Assembly: GCA_041485885.1 (NCBI GenBank)
Contig: JBGPKL010000010.1
Span: forward strand, 9,452 to 73,451
Source of the DNA: JACQFZ01 sp041485885
Lineage (GTDB): Bacteria; Pseudomonadota; Gammaproteobacteria; Acidiferrobacterales; Sulfurifustaceae
Length of the DNA: 64,000 nucleotides
Direction of reading: 5' to 3'
The notes beneath the pieces are model-generated. The model had not been told where the DNA came from and ran no database searches. It saw nothing but the letters and a program-made list of their open reading frames with translations. The translations under genes and the position numbers were made by a program. Shown one piece after another: positions 49,846 through 59,415 of this stretch (within the stretch, counting starts at the first letter, position 1; every line of letters begins with the position of its first letter).

Positions 49846-51290
49846 TGTCCCTCGCGCTCCTTGCCGAGGCGTTGCGTGCGCCGCTCGTGGGCCGCGACGC
49901 CACCTTCAGCGGTGTCGGCACCGATACCCGCACGCTTGGCGCCGGGGATCTTTTCGTCGCGCTCATGGGCCCGCATTTCGACGGCCATAACTTCGTGCCG
50001 GAGGCGATCGCGAAAGGAGCCGCCGGCGCGCTGCTCTCGCGTCCGCTCCAGACCCCGCTTCCCTACGTCCGCGTGCCGGAAACGCGCGCCGCGTTCGGAC
50101 AACTCGCCACGTTCTGGCGCCGCCAGTTTCAGATCCCGGTGATCGCGGTGACCGGCAGCAACGGCAAGACCACGGTGAAGGAAATGATCGGCGCCATTAT
50201 GGGTGAGACTGGCCGTGGCTGCGTCACGCGCGGCAATCTCAATAACGATATCGGCGTGCCGCTCACGCTGTTGCGGCTGAGCGCCACCGATCGTTACGCC
50301 GTCATCGAGATGGGGATGAACCATCCGGACGAGATCGCTTATCTCTCTCGCATGGCCGCCCCGACAGTCGCCGTTATCACCAACGCGGCCGAAGCGCACC
50401 TCGCGGGTGTTGGGAGCCTCGAGCGGATCGCGCGCGCCAAGAGCGAGATTTTTGACGGACTCGCCCCCGATGGCATCGCCGTGCTCAACGCCGACGATCC
50501 GTTTTTCGATTTCTGGCGGGAGCTTGCGGCTCCGCACCGTGTGGTCACCTTTGGACTCGATCATCCGGCCGATGTCACGGCGCGCTACCGGCTCGAGAGC
50601 GTCGGTTGCGCTATTGAACTCAAGACGCCCCATGGAGACGCTGAAATACGCGTTGGCCTCATTGGCAAGCACAATGTTGCGAACGCACTCGCGGCGACGG
50701 CGGCTGCGCTCGAGACCGGTGTGAAGCTGAACGACGTCGCGAGCGGTCTACAGAAATTGAGAGCAATTTCCGGCCGGCTCGAGTTGAAACAGGGTGTCAG
50801 CGGCGCGCGCGTCATCGACGATACGTACAACGCCAATCCCGGCTCGTTGACCGCGGCTCTGCAAGTCCTGAAGGAAGCGAAAGGGGAACGCGTCGCCGTT
50901 CTCGGCGACATGGCGGAACTCGGTGCGGCGGCGCCCGGTATGCACCGGCGTGCCGGAGAGCTCGCGCGCGAGATCCGGATCGATCGACTCTACGGCGTCG
51001 GCGAGCTGGCTGCGCTCGCGGTCGAAGGTTTTGGCAAAGGCGGGAAGCACTTTAGCGGCCCGGAGGCGCTCATCGACGCGCTCATCGATTGCATGCACTC
51101 GGGGATGACGGTGCTGGTGAAGGGGTCGCGGGTCATGCAAATGGAACGCGTCGTCGCCGGCATCGTTCGCCGAGGTCGTGCAGTGGTCCCCTCCCCCCGT
51201 GCGGGAGAGGGGTCGGGGAGAGGCGGGGCGGCTCCTAAGAAAGCTTCCCCCTCTCCCCGTCCCTCCCCCGCAAGGGGAGAGGGGGAGTGA
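49842..51290 (+). CDS. murF: UDP-MurNAc-pentapeptide synthetase MurF, with repeat-derived tail
   Basis: 482-residue Mur ligase adding D-Ala-D-Ala. P-loop AVTGSNGKTTVKEM; C-terminal domain DDTYNANPGSLTAAL and LVKGSRVMQMERVV, after which E. coli MurF (452 aa) ends. Here about 36 more residues (447-482) of Ser/Pro/Arg/Gly (PSPRAGEGSGRGG ... SPSPRPSPARGEGE) are encoded by two inverted copies of a dispersed G/C-rich repeat at 51187-51287. The tail is probably unstructured. Confidence 0.95.
   Translation: MMSLALLAEALRAPLVGRDATFSGVGTDTRTLGAGDLFVALMGPHFDGHNFVPEAIAKGAAGALLSRPLQTPLPYVRVPETRAAFGQLATFWRRQFQIPVIAVTGSNGKTTVKEMIGAIMGETGRGCVTRGNLNNDIGVPLTLLRLSATDRYAVIEMGMNHPDEIAYLSRMAAPTVAVITNAAEAHLAGVGSLERIARAKSEIFDGLAPDGIAVLNADDPFFDFWRELAAPHRVVTFGLDHPADVTARYRLESVGCAIELKTPHGDAEIRVGLIGKHNVANALAATAAALETGVKLNDVASGLQKLRAISGRLELKQGVSGARVIDDTYNANPGSLTAALQVLKEAKGERVAVLGDMAELGAAAPGMHRRAGELAREIRIDRLYGVGELAALAVEGFGKGGKHFSGPEALIDALIDCMHSGMTVLVKGSRVMQMERVVAGIVRRGRAVVPSPRAGEGSGRGGAAPKKASPSPRPSPARGEGE
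51187..51287. repeat. inverted pair of G/C-rich repeats inside the murF 3' end
   Basis: One copy (about 51187-51228) and a second in opposite orientation (about 51246-51287), same family as 26848-26890. They overlap the last codons of murF and come 36 nt before mraY, and could fold into a strong hairpin in the dcw transcript. Confidence 0.75.
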
Positions 51291-51325
51291 TGAGAACTTC
51301 ACGTTTAAGAGTGGGAGGCGCCTGA

Positions 51326-52408
51326 GTGCTCTACTATCTCTTCGACCGGCTGACGAGCGAGTTGTCGTTCTTCAACGTCTTTCGTTATCTCACGATGCGC
51401 GCCATTCTCGGTGTGCTCACGGCGCTCGCGGTTTCGCTCTGGGTCGGGCCGGTCGTGATACGCCGCTTGGTATCGGGGCAGATGGGCCAGACGGTGCGCA
51501 AGGACGGCCCGCAAACGCATCTGAGCAAGGCCGGGACGCCGACCATGGGCGGCGCGTTGATTCTGATCGCGGTGTTCATCGCCACGCTCGCCTGGGCCGA
51601 CCTGCGCAATCGGTTCGTCTGGGTCGTACTGTTTACGACGCTCGCGTTCGGTGCGATCGGCTGGGTCGACGATTACAAAAAAATCCTCAACAAAGACCCG
51701 CGCGGCATCGGCGCACGGCAGAAATTTTTCTGGCAGAGCGTGTCGGGCCTCGCTGCGGCGATCTTTTTGTATGCAACCGCGCAGCTTCCCGCGGAGACCG
51801 AGCTGATACTCCCGCTGTTCAAGAATATTTTCGTTCCGCTCGGCCCGTTTTATATCGTGCTCGCGTGGTGCGTGATCGTCGGTTCGAGCAACGCGGTAAA
51901 CTTGACCGACGGCCTCGACGGCCTCGCGATCATGCCGGCGGTGATGGTCGCGAGCGGCCTCGGCGTCTTCGCGTACGTCATCGGCAACGCGAACTTCTCC
52001 AGCTATCTCGGCTTTCCTCACATCGTCGGCGTGGGCGAGGTGCTCGTTATCTGCGCCGCTATCGTCGGTGCGGGCCTCGGGTTTCTCTGGTTCAACACCT
52101 ATCCCGCGATGGTGTTCATGGGCGACATCGGCGCCCTCTCGCTCGGCGCCGCGCTCGGCGCGATCGCCATCGTCGTCCGCCAGGAGGTGGTGTTATTCAT
52201 CATGGGCGGTTTGTTCGTGATGGAAACGCTCTCCGTCGTGCTGCAAGTCGCCTCGTTCAAGCTGACGGGCAAGCGCATCTTCCGCATGGCGCCGTTGCAT
52301 CATCACTTCGAGCTAAAGGGTTGGCCGGAGCCGCGCGTGATCGTGCGCTTCTGGATCATCTCGCTCATGCTGGTGCTGGTCGGTTTGGCAACCTTGAAAA
52401 TTCGCTGA
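51326..52408 (+). CDS. mraY: phospho-MurNAc-pentapeptide transferase MraY
   Basis: 360-residue polytopic enzyme making lipid I on undecaprenyl phosphate, with about ten membrane helices. Catalytic motifs are GTPTMGG, GWVDDYKK, NAVNLTDGLDGL, FMGDIGALSLG and PLHHHFELKG. Start GTG 51326 with GGGAGG upstream. It overlaps murD by one base. Confidence 0.97.
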   Translation: MLYYLFDRLTSELSFFNVFRYLTMRAILGVLTALAVSLWVGPVVIRRLVSGQMGQTVRKDGPQTHLSKAGTPTMGGALILIAVFIATLAWADLRNRFVWVVLFTTLAFGAIGWVDDYKKILNKDPRGIGARQKFFWQSVSGLAAAIFLYATAQLPAETELILPLFKNIFVPLGPFYIVLAWCVIVGSSNAVNLTDGLDGLAIMPAVMVASGLGVFAYVIGNANFSSYLGFPHIVGVGEVLVICAAIVGAGLGFLWFNTYPAMVFMGDIGALSLGAALGAIAIVVRQEVVLFIMGGLFVMETLSVVLQVASFKLTGKRIFRMAPLHHHFELKGWPEPRVIVRFWIISLMLVLVGLATLKIR

Positions 52409-53766
52409 TGCCGAACGCTGCCGCCATGCACCGCACAAATCCAAAACGGGCCTTGGTTGTCGGACTCGGTGCGACCGGGCTTTCGTGCGTTCGCTATTTA
52501 ACCGCGCGCGGTTACGACGTGAGTGCGATCGATTCACGAGCGGCGCCGCCGAATCTCGCGACGATCAAGCATGAGTTTCCGGACGTGGCGGTCCACACCG
52601 GCGACTTCGCCGCCGATTGGCTCGCCCGCGCGGAGCTGCTGGTCGTGAGCCCGGGCGTCAGTCTGCGCGAGCCGGCTATCGCGCGCGCGCTGGCAGCGGG
52701 CTGCGAGGTGGTCGGCGACATCGAGCTGTTTGCGCGCGAAGCGAACGCGCCGGTTCTGGCCGTGACGGGTGCGAACGGCAAGAGCACCGTGACATCGCTG
52801 GTCGGCGCCATCTGCGTCGCGGCGGGGCTCGATACCTTTATCGGCGGAAACATCGGCGTGCCGGCGCTGTCGCTGCTCGATGAAGGGGAACCCGACGTGT
52901 ACGTGCTCGAGCTCTCGAGCTTTCAACTCGAAACCACCGCGAGCCTCAACGCGCGCGCGGCGGCGGTACTCAATCTCACGCCGGATCACATGGATCGCTA
53001 CGCGAGTCTGGATGAGTATGCGCAAGCGAAGGCGCGTGTATTCGGCGGCGACGGCTTAATGGTGTTGAACGCCGATGACCAGCGCGTCATGCAAATGGCG
53101 CGGGCGGATCGCCGCGGCGTGCGCTTCACGCTCGGTGCTCCGCGATCGTCGTCGGAATACGGTTTGCGCGCACGCGGTCGCGATCTGTGGCTCGCTCGTG
53201 ACGATCGATATCTGATGCCGGCGGCCGAGGTTCAGCTGCCTGGACGGCACAATCTCGCGAACGTGTTGGCCGCTCTCGCGCTCACCGACGCACTGGGAGT
53301 CGCGCGCGAGGCGCAAGTCAACGCGGTGCGTGCCTTCGGCGGCCTGCCGCATCGAACCGAGCTGGTCGCAAGTCGCGACGGCATTCGTTGGATCAACGAC
53401 TCGAAGGGCACGAATGTCGGCGCGACGATCGCCGCGCTGAACGGCATGGACGCGCCGGTCGTGTTGATCGCCGGCGGCGACGGCAAAGGCGCCGATTTCG
53501 CCGCGCTTCGCGACGCGTGCGCATCGCATGCACGCGCCGTCGTTCTCATTGGGCGCGACGCACCGCGCATCGAGTCGGCGCTTGAGGGGGTGGTGCCGGT
53601 GCGCCACGCGACGGATATGCGCGCGGCCGTGCACGCGGCGCGCTCGCTCGCGCAATCGGGTGACATTGTGCTGCTTTCGCCCGCGTGCGCGAGCTTCGAC
53701 ATGTTCAACAACTATGAACACCGCGGCGAAGTATTTCGTGACGCGGTCAAGGAACTCCTCCAATGA
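52408..53766 (+). CDS. murD: UDP-MurNAc-L-alanine:D-glutamate ligase MurD
   Basis: 452-residue Mur ligase. N-terminal Rossmann motif VVGLGATGLSCVRYL, P-loop VTGANGKSTVTSL, and later NDSKGTNVGATIAAL and LLSPACASFDMF. ATG 52408; a second ATG at 52426 starts closer to the conserved domain. Overlaps ftsW by 4 nt. Confidence 0.96.
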   Translation: MPNAAAMHRTNPKRALVVGLGATGLSCVRYLTARGYDVSAIDSRAAPPNLATIKHEFPDVAVHTGDFAADWLARAELLVVSPGVSLREPAIARALAAGCEVVGDIELFAREANAPVLAVTGANGKSTVTSLVGAICVAAGLDTFIGGNIGVPALSLLDEGEPDVYVLELSSFQLETTASLNARAAAVLNLTPDHMDRYASLDEYAQAKARVFGGDGLMVLNADDQRVMQMARADRRGVRFTLGAPRSSSEYGLRARGRDLWLARDDRYLMPAAEVQLPGRHNLANVLAALALTDALGVAREAQVNAVRAFGGLPHRTELVASRDGIRWINDSKGTNVGATIAALNGMDAPVVLIAGGDGKGADFAALRDACASHARAVVLIGRDAPRIESALEGVVPVRHATDMRAAVHAARSLAQSGDIVLLSPACASFDMFNNYEHRGEVFRDAVKELLQ

Positions 53767-54926
53767 GTCGCGCGATCGAAGCCGGGGGCATGCGCGCGGT
53801 GGGTCGCGCGCGAAGCAGCTGGGATTACTCGCTGATCGGCGCTGTCGTGACGCTCGCGGCGTTGGGCCTCGTCATGGTGTATTCGGCTTCCGTCGACTAT
53901 GCCACGCGCACCCAAGACAATAGCTTCTATTTTCTCGTTCGCCACGCTCTCTACTTGATCGCGGGCTTCGCTATCGCGTACATCGCAGTGCGCACGCGCG
54001 TGCGTTGGTGGGAGGCGGGCGGGCCGTACCTGCTGCTCATCGGACTCGCACTGCTCGTGTTGGTGTTGCTGCCCGGTATCGGTATGCACGTCAACGGCAG
54101 CTCGCGCTGGTTGCGCCTCGGTATCCTCACCGTGCAGCCCTCGGAGCTGATGAAGCTCTTCATGATCGTTTATGTCGCGGGCTACCTCGTGCGCCGGCAA
54201 GAGGAACTACGCAAGTTCACCCAAGGCATTCTGATGGTGAGCATCGTCGTCGCAATCATTGGCATGCTGCTCTTACAGGAGCCCGACCTCGGCGCGGTGG
54301 TGACGATTTGCGTCACCGTGCTCACGATGCTGTTTTTGGGCGGCGTGCGCTTTTGGCACTTCATGCTCGTCGTGCTGGCGGGCGTCGGCGGCATGGTGCT
54401 GCTTACGCTGATCGCGCCGTACCGCATGAACCGCGTCACGAGCTTTCTCGATCCGTGGGCCGATCCGTACAACACCGGATTTCAACTAGTTCAAGCGCTG
54501 ATCGCGTTCGGCCGCGGCGAGTGGCTCGGCGTGGGCCTCGGCGCGAGTGTGCAAAAACTCTCGTACTTGCCGGCCGCGCACACGGATTTCCTGATGGCGG
54601 TTATCGCCGAGGAGCTGGGACTGGTCGGCGTGCTCGGCGTCATCGCGCTCTATGGCATCGTGTTGTTGCGCGCGTTTGCGATCGCGCGCCAAGCCGAGTC
54701 CGCCGGCCAAGCGTATGGCGCGCGCCTCGCGCAAGGTCTCGGTGTGTTGTTGGTCGTGCAGGCGATGATCAATCTCGGCGTGAACATGGGATTGCTGCCG
54801 ACGAAGGGGCTGACGTTGCCGTTCGTGAGCTACGGCGGATCGAGCATCATCGTATCCTGCGTCGCCGTCGGCCTCTTGCTCGTCATAGAACGCGAGTCGC
54901 GCGGCCTCGTTTGGGGTCGCGCGTGA
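53763..54926 (+). CDS. ftsW: septal glycosyltransferase FtsW
   Basis: 387-residue SEDS polymerase with ten membrane helices working with FtsI. Landmarks are NGSSRWLRLGILTVQPSEL, LLLQEPDLGAVVT and PFVSYGGSSI. Overlaps murD and murG by 4 nt. Confidence 0.97.
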   Translation: MSRAIEAGGMRAVGRARSSWDYSLIGAVVTLAALGLVMVYSASVDYATRTQDNSFYFLVRHALYLIAGFAIAYIAVRTRVRWWEAGGPYLLLIGLALLVLVLLPGIGMHVNGSSRWLRLGILTVQPSELMKLFMIVYVAGYLVRRQEELRKFTQGILMVSIVVAIIGMLLLQEPDLGAVVTICVTVLTMLFLGGVRFWHFMLVVLAGVGGMVLLTLIAPYRMNRVTSFLDPWADPYNTGFQLVQALIAFGRGEWLGVGLGASVQKLSYLPAAHTDFLMAVIAEELGLVGVLGVIALYGIVLLRAFAIARQAESAGQAYGARLAQGLGVLLVVQAMINLGVNMGLLPTKGLTLPFVSYGGSSIIVSCVAVGLLLVIERESRGLVWGRA

Positions 54927-56002
54927 GCGGCGTGCTCATCATGGCGGGCGGCACGGGCGGACATGTGTTTCCGGGACTCGCGGTCGCGCGAAAGTTGCTC
55001 GCCTCCCGCGTGCCGGTGACATGGCTTGGCACGCGCGAAGGGATCGAGGCGCGCTTAGTCCCGTCGCTCGCGCCCGATGTGCAGATAGAGTGGATCACCA
55101 TCCGCGGCGTGCGCGGCAAGGGCGCGCTTCATTGGCTGCTGCTGCCGTGGCATCTCGCGCGCGCGATGGTGCAGGCAGCGCAAGTGATGCGCCGCCGGCG
55201 GCCGCAAGCGGTGCTCTCGCTCGGCGGGTTTGTCGCGGGTCCCGGCGGGCTGGTCGCTTGGCTTTCGCGCATTCCGCTCCTCATCCACGAGCAGAACGCG
55301 ATTCCCGGCATGACGAACAAGTGGCTCGCGCTCTTCGCCGATCAAGTGTTGACGGGATTTCCCGCCGCGTTCGGTGCGTTGGCGCGCGCGCGACACGTCG
55401 GCAATCCGGTGCGCGAGGACATCGTGCGGTTGCCGACGCCGTCGGAGCGCTTGCCGGCACGAAGCGGTTCCTTGCGATTGCTTGTCATCGGCGGTAGTCA
55501 GGGCGCGCGTGCGCTGAACGATGTCTTGCCGCGCGCCGCGCGCGCGTTGGCGGCGATGAATGTGCGTATCGACGTGCGGCATCAATGCGGTCGGGACGCC
55601 GTGAGCGCCGTCGAACAAGCGTACGCCGGGTTGCCCGCGCGCGTTGAGGCGTTCATCGACGACATGGCCGGCGCGTACGCGTGGGCGGACGTCGTCGTGT
55701 GCCGCGCCGGCGCGATGACGATCGCGGAGCTTGCCGCCGCGGGCGTCGCGGCGATCCTGGTGCCGTTCCCGGGCGCGGTCGACGATCACCAGACGGCGAA
55801 CGCGCGTTTCCTGGTCGAGCGCGACGCCGCGATTCTGTTGCCGCAGAGCAGTCTCTCGCCCGAGCGGGTCGCCGAGCTCCTGAAACAATTCGCCTCGAAC
55901 CGCGACGTCCTGCGTCGCATGGCCGAGGCCGGTCGCGCGTGCAGCATTCCGGACGCCGACGATACGGTGGCGCAGCTCTGCATGGAGGCGATGCATGCGT
56001 GA
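54923..56002 (+). CDS. murG: lipid II synthase MurG
   Basis: 359-residue GT-B glycosyltransferase adding GlcNAc to lipid I at the inner membrane face. Glycine loops MAGGTGGHVFPGLAVA and VIGGSQGARALND; acceptor region HEQNAIPGMTNK; donor site CRAGAMTIAELAAAG. Start GTG 54923 overlaps ftsW; the longer frame from 54005 is an alternate reading of ftsW. Confidence 0.97.
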   Translation: MSGVLIMAGGTGGHVFPGLAVARKLLASRVPVTWLGTREGIEARLVPSLAPDVQIEWITIRGVRGKGALHWLLLPWHLARAMVQAAQVMRRRRPQAVLSLGGFVAGPGGLVAWLSRIPLLIHEQNAIPGMTNKWLALFADQVLTGFPAAFGALARARHVGNPVREDIVRLPTPSERLPARSGSLRLLVIGGSQGARALNDVLPRAARALAAMNVRIDVRHQCGRDAVSAVEQAYAGLPARVEAFIDDMAGAYAWADVVVCRAGAMTIAELAAAGVAAILVPFPGAVDDHQTANARFLVERDAAILLPQSSLSPERVAELLKQFASNRDVLRRMAEAGRACSIPDADDTVAQLCMEAMHA

Positions 56003-56094
56003 TTGCCCGATGGATATTAAATTCGCGTGCACCGCATACGCGAGTGTTTGGAAGGCGCCCCAGGTGCGGCCGGAAATGTGCAAGAGGACGCACG

Positions 56095-57498
56095 ATGCGT
56101 GACCGAGTCAAGCGCGTGCATTTCGTCGGCATCGGCGGCGCCGGCATGTGCGGCATCGCGGAAGTGCTGCACAACCAGGGGTATCGCGTGTCCGGATCGG
56201 ATGCGCGCGAGAGCGGGAACACGCGCCGCTTGCGCCAGCTGGGTGTGACCGTGCACATCGGGCACGCCCCGGATCAGATTCGCGACGCGGAGGTGGTCGT
56301 GATTTCTTCCGCCGTCGAAAGCGACAATCCCGAGGTTGCCGCCGCGCGCGCGGCGAAGATACCGGTGATTCCGCGCGCCGAGATGCTCGGCGAATTGATG
56401 CGGTTGCAGCGCGGTGTCGCGGTGGCCGGCACGCACGGCAAGACCACGACGACGAGCTTGATCGCGAGCTGTCTCGCGGAGGGCAAGCTCGATCCGACGT
56501 TCGTCATCGGCGGCCGCTTGAAGAGCGCGGGCGCCAATGCGCGTGTCGGCCGCGGCGAGTACCTGGTGGCGGAGGCGGACGAGAGCGACGCGTCGTTCCT
56601 GCACTTGCAGCCGCTGATCGCGGTCGTCACCAACATCGACGCCGACCACATGAGCACCTATGGCGGTGACTTCGAGCGCTTGAAGGCCGCGTTCGTGGAG
56701 TTCTTGCACAATCTTCCGTTCTACGGTCTCGCCGTACTCTGCATCGATGACCCGGTGGTACGCGAAATCGTGCCGCGCGTGCACAAGCCGGTGTTGACCT
56801 ACGGCACGCGACCGGAGGCGGACGTGCGCGCGACCGAGATCGCGTGCACCGACCTCAAGATGCAATTCACGGTGGCGTATCGCGGCGCGACCGAATGGCT
56901 TAAAGCAACGCTCAATCATCCCGGTCGCCACAACGTGCTGAATGCGCTGGCGGCGGTTGCGGTGGCGCGCGAGCTTGGCGTCGCGCGCGAGGCGATCGCG
57001 CACGCGCTCGGGGAATTCTCCGGCATCGATCGCCGCTTTCAGGTGAACGGCCGGATCGCTGTCGACGGCGGCGAAGTGACGCTGGTCGATGATTATGGTC
57101 ATCATCCGCGCGAAATTGCGGCGACCGTCGATGCCGCGCGCGCCGCGTGGCCGGGACGCCGCCTCGTAGTCGCGTTTCAGCCGCACCGCTATACGCGCAC
57201 GCAGGATCTGTTCGACGATTTCAGCGCCGTGTTGAGCGACATCGACGTGCTCCTTTTAACCGAGGTATATGCGGCCGGTGAATCGCCCATCGCCGGCGCC
57301 GACGGCCGCGCGTTGGCGCGCGCGATTCGCGCGCGCGGGCGTATCGATCCGATCTTCGTCGCCGACGTGCAGCAGCTGCCGGCGATGCTCGCCGATGTCG
57401 TGCACCCGAACGATATTGTACTCACGCTCGGCGCCGGCAATATCGGACAAGTCGCGGCAACACTTCCCGAGACGTTGGCGCTTCGGAGGGCCGGATGA
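56095..57498 (+). CDS. murC: UDP-MurNAc:L-alanine ligase MurC
   Basis: 467-residue first Mur ligase. N-terminal HFVGIGGAGMCGIAEVL, P-loop VAGTHGKTTTTSL, and DDYGHHPREIAAT. ATG 56095 has AGAGGA at 7-nt spacing. 92 nt separate it from murG; it overlaps murB by 4 nt. Confidence 0.97.
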   Translation: MRDRVKRVHFVGIGGAGMCGIAEVLHNQGYRVSGSDARESGNTRRLRQLGVTVHIGHAPDQIRDAEVVVISSAVESDNPEVAAARAAKIPVIPRAEMLGELMRLQRGVAVAGTHGKTTTTSLIASCLAEGKLDPTFVIGGRLKSAGANARVGRGEYLVAEADESDASFLHLQPLIAVVTNIDADHMSTYGGDFERLKAAFVEFLHNLPFYGLAVLCIDDPVVREIVPRVHKPVLTYGTRPEADVRATEIACTDLKMQFTVAYRGATEWLKATLNHPGRHNVLNALAAVAVARELGVAREAIAHALGEFSGIDRRFQVNGRIAVDGGEVTLVDDYGHHPREIAATVDAARAAWPGRRLVVAFQPHRYTRTQDLFDDFSAVLSDIDVLLLTEVYAAGESPIAGADGRALARAIRARGRIDPIFVADVQQLPAMLADVVHPNDIVLTLGAGNIGQVAATLPETLALRRAG

Positions 57499-58385
57499 TG
57501 GCGCTATCCGACACCGCGCTGCGCGGGCGTCTGCTTCACGAGGAGCCGCTGTCGCGGCATACCAGTTGGCGCGTGGGCGGGCCGGCGGATCATCTTTATC
57601 TTCCGGCGGACGTCGATGACCTCGCGGCGTTTTTGCGCACCGTGCCCCCGCGTGAACCGATTCATTGGGTCGGCTTGGGGAGCAATCTGCTCGTGCGCGA
57701 CCGCGGCGTGCGAGGCACCGTGATATTGACCAGCGGCGCGCTCAACGGTCTTACTGTCTCCGGTCCTGACTGTGTACGCGCCGAGGCCGGTGTCGCGAGC
57801 GCCAAGGTCGCACGCTTTTGCATGACACACGGTTTAAGCGGCGCGGAATTTCTCGCCGGTATTCCCGGCACGGTCGGCGGTGCGCTCGCGATGAACGCCG
57901 GCGCGTTTGGCGGGGAGTTCTGGAGCCTCGTCGAGGCGGTCGAAACCATTGATCGAGTTGGCGAGCGGCGGACGCGTCCGAAGTCGGACTACGCGATCGG
58001 CTATCGCTCGGTCAAGTTGCCGGCGACGGAATGGTTTGTCGCGGCACACCTGAAGCTCGCGCACGGCGAACATTCGCGGGCGCGCACGCTCATCAAGTCG
58101 CTGCTCGCGAAACGCGGCGCGACACAACCGACCCAGCTTCCGAACGCCGGCTCGGTGTTCAGGAACCCGCCGGGCGATCATGCCGCGCGGCTCATCGAGG
58201 CGGCCGGATTGAAGGGAGATTGCATCGGCGGCGCGTGCGTGTCCGAACTTCACGCGAACTTCATCGTCAACAACGGCACCGCCACGGCGGGCGACATCGA
58301 GCGTCTCATCGAGCACGTACGTGGCGTGGTCGAGCGGCGCTTCGGCGTGCGGTTGGAGACCGAGGTGCGTGTCATTGGTGAATAG
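57495..58385 (+). CDS. murB: UDP-N-acetylenolpyruvoylglucosamine reductase MurB
   Basis: 296-residue flavoenzyme reducing the MurA product to UDP-MurNAc. FAD motif GLGSNLLVRDRGVRG, GIPGTVGGALAMNAGAFGGE, and catalytic-serine region NAGSVFRNPPGDHAARLIE. Short (about 300 aa) type II MurB rather than the longer E. coli type I. Overlaps murC; repeat copy 4 follows. Confidence 0.96.
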   Translation: MMALSDTALRGRLLHEEPLSRHTSWRVGGPADHLYLPADVDDLAAFLRTVPPREPIHWVGLGSNLLVRDRGVRGTVILTSGALNGLTVSGPDCVRAEAGVASAKVARFCMTHGLSGAEFLAGIPGTVGGALAMNAGAFGGEFWSLVEAVETIDRVGERRTRPKSDYAIGYRSVKLPATEWFVAAHLKLAHGEHSRARTLIKSLLAKRGATQPTQLPNAGSVFRNPPGDHAARLIEAAGLKGDCIGGACVSELHANFIVNNGTATAGDIERLIEHVRGVVERRFGVRLETEVRVIGE

Positions 58386-58390
58386 GAATT

Positions 58391-58476
58391 GGGAACCGCA
58401 GATGAACGCAGATAAACGCAGATTAAGACGAGCTTTTGTTTTTATCCGCGTTTATCCGCGTTCATCTGCGGTTCCA
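58391..58476. repeat. 10-bp-phased inverted repeat element (copy 4)
   Basis: Perfect 18-bp outer arms (58392-58409 and 58458-58475), each extended by further CGCAGATRAA/TTTATCCGCG units, with a T-rich centre. It is between murB and ddlB, ending 9 nt before the ddlB ATG, so it could affect ddlB translation initiation. Confidence 0.85.
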
Positions 58477-58484
58477 AAATTCTT

Positions 58485-59405
58485 ATGAATACAAAACGTA
58501 CAGACAAAGTCGCGGTGCTGATGGGCGGGCACTCCTCGGAGCGGGAGATCTCGCTGTTGAGCGGCAACGCTGTGCTCGCGGCGTTGCGGCGTCGCGGTGT
58601 CGACGCGCATGCGTTCGATCCGGCGGAGCGGCCGCTCGAGGATTTGCGACGCGAGGGTTACGCGCGCGTCTTCATCGCGTTGCACGGTCGCTACGGCGAG
58701 GACGGGACGGTGCAGGGCGCGTTGGAGCTGCTCAACATTCCCTACACCGGCAGCGGCGTGATGGCGTCTGCGCTTGCCATGGACAAATGGCGTACGAAGC
58801 TCGTTTGGCAGGCGGTCGGCATCCCAACGCCGCGTTACGAATTGCTGACCGAACAGAGCGATTTCGCCGCGGTAGCGAAACGTCTCGGCCTACCGGTCAT
58901 CGTGAAACCCGTGTGCGAAGGCTCGACGATCGGCTTGACCAAAGTAACGGCGGCGGAAGATTTAGCGCAGGCCTATCGTACGGCGGCCGAGTACGATCGG
59001 TTGGTGCTCGCCGAGGAATTCATCGCGGGACGCGAGTTGACCGTGTCGATTCTCGGCGATCGTACGCTTCCCGTCGTTCGTATCGAGCCGGCGGTCGAGC
59101 TTTACGACTATCAGGCGAAGTATTTTTCAGACGATACGAAGTATTTTTGTCCGAGCGGACTCTCGGACAAAGAGGAGCGGGCGATTCAGAGCCAAGCGCT
59201 CGAAGCGTATCGCCTCACAGGTTGTGAAGGCTGGGGCCGGGTGGATGTGATTCTCGACGCCACGGGCAAACCGTATTTTCTCGAGGTGAACACCGTCCCC
59301 GGCATGACCAGCCATAGCCTGGTGCCGATGGCCGCTAAGCAAGCGGGAATCGAATTCGACGAGCTCGTGATGCGCATTCTGGCGACGAGCGAAATGCGGG
59401 AATGA
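58485..59405 (+). CDS. ddlB: D-alanine--D-alanine ligase B
   Basis: 306-residue ATP-grasp enzyme making D-Ala-D-Ala for MurF. VLMGGHSSEREISLLSG, IALHGRYGEDGTVQG and EVNTVPGMTSHSL are family motifs; the ATP loop reads KPVCEGSTIGLTKV where GSSxG is more usual. ATG 58485; 10 nt before ftsQ. Confidence 0.96.
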   Translation: MNTKRTDKVAVLMGGHSSEREISLLSGNAVLAALRRRGVDAHAFDPAERPLEDLRREGYARVFIALHGRYGEDGTVQGALELLNIPYTGSGVMASALAMDKWRTKLVWQAVGIPTPRYELLTEQSDFAAVAKRLGLPVIVKPVCEGSTIGLTKVTAAEDLAQAYRTAAEYDRLVLAEEFIAGRELTVSILGDRTLPVVRIEPAVELYDYQAKYFSDDTKYFCPSGLSDKEERAIQSQALEAYRLTGCEGWGRVDVILDATGKPYFLEVNTVPGMTSHSLVPMAAKQAGIEFDELVMRILATSEMRE

Positions 59406-59415
59406 AGGTGCGAAT

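Noticed and set aside
54005..54922. N-terminal extension of murG through ftsW
   Set aside because: It is an alternate-frame reading of ftsW, Arg/His-rich, and not part of MurG.
55681..56094. N-terminal extension of murC through murG
   Set aside because: Out-of-frame murG translation; murC has a good start with SD at 56095.
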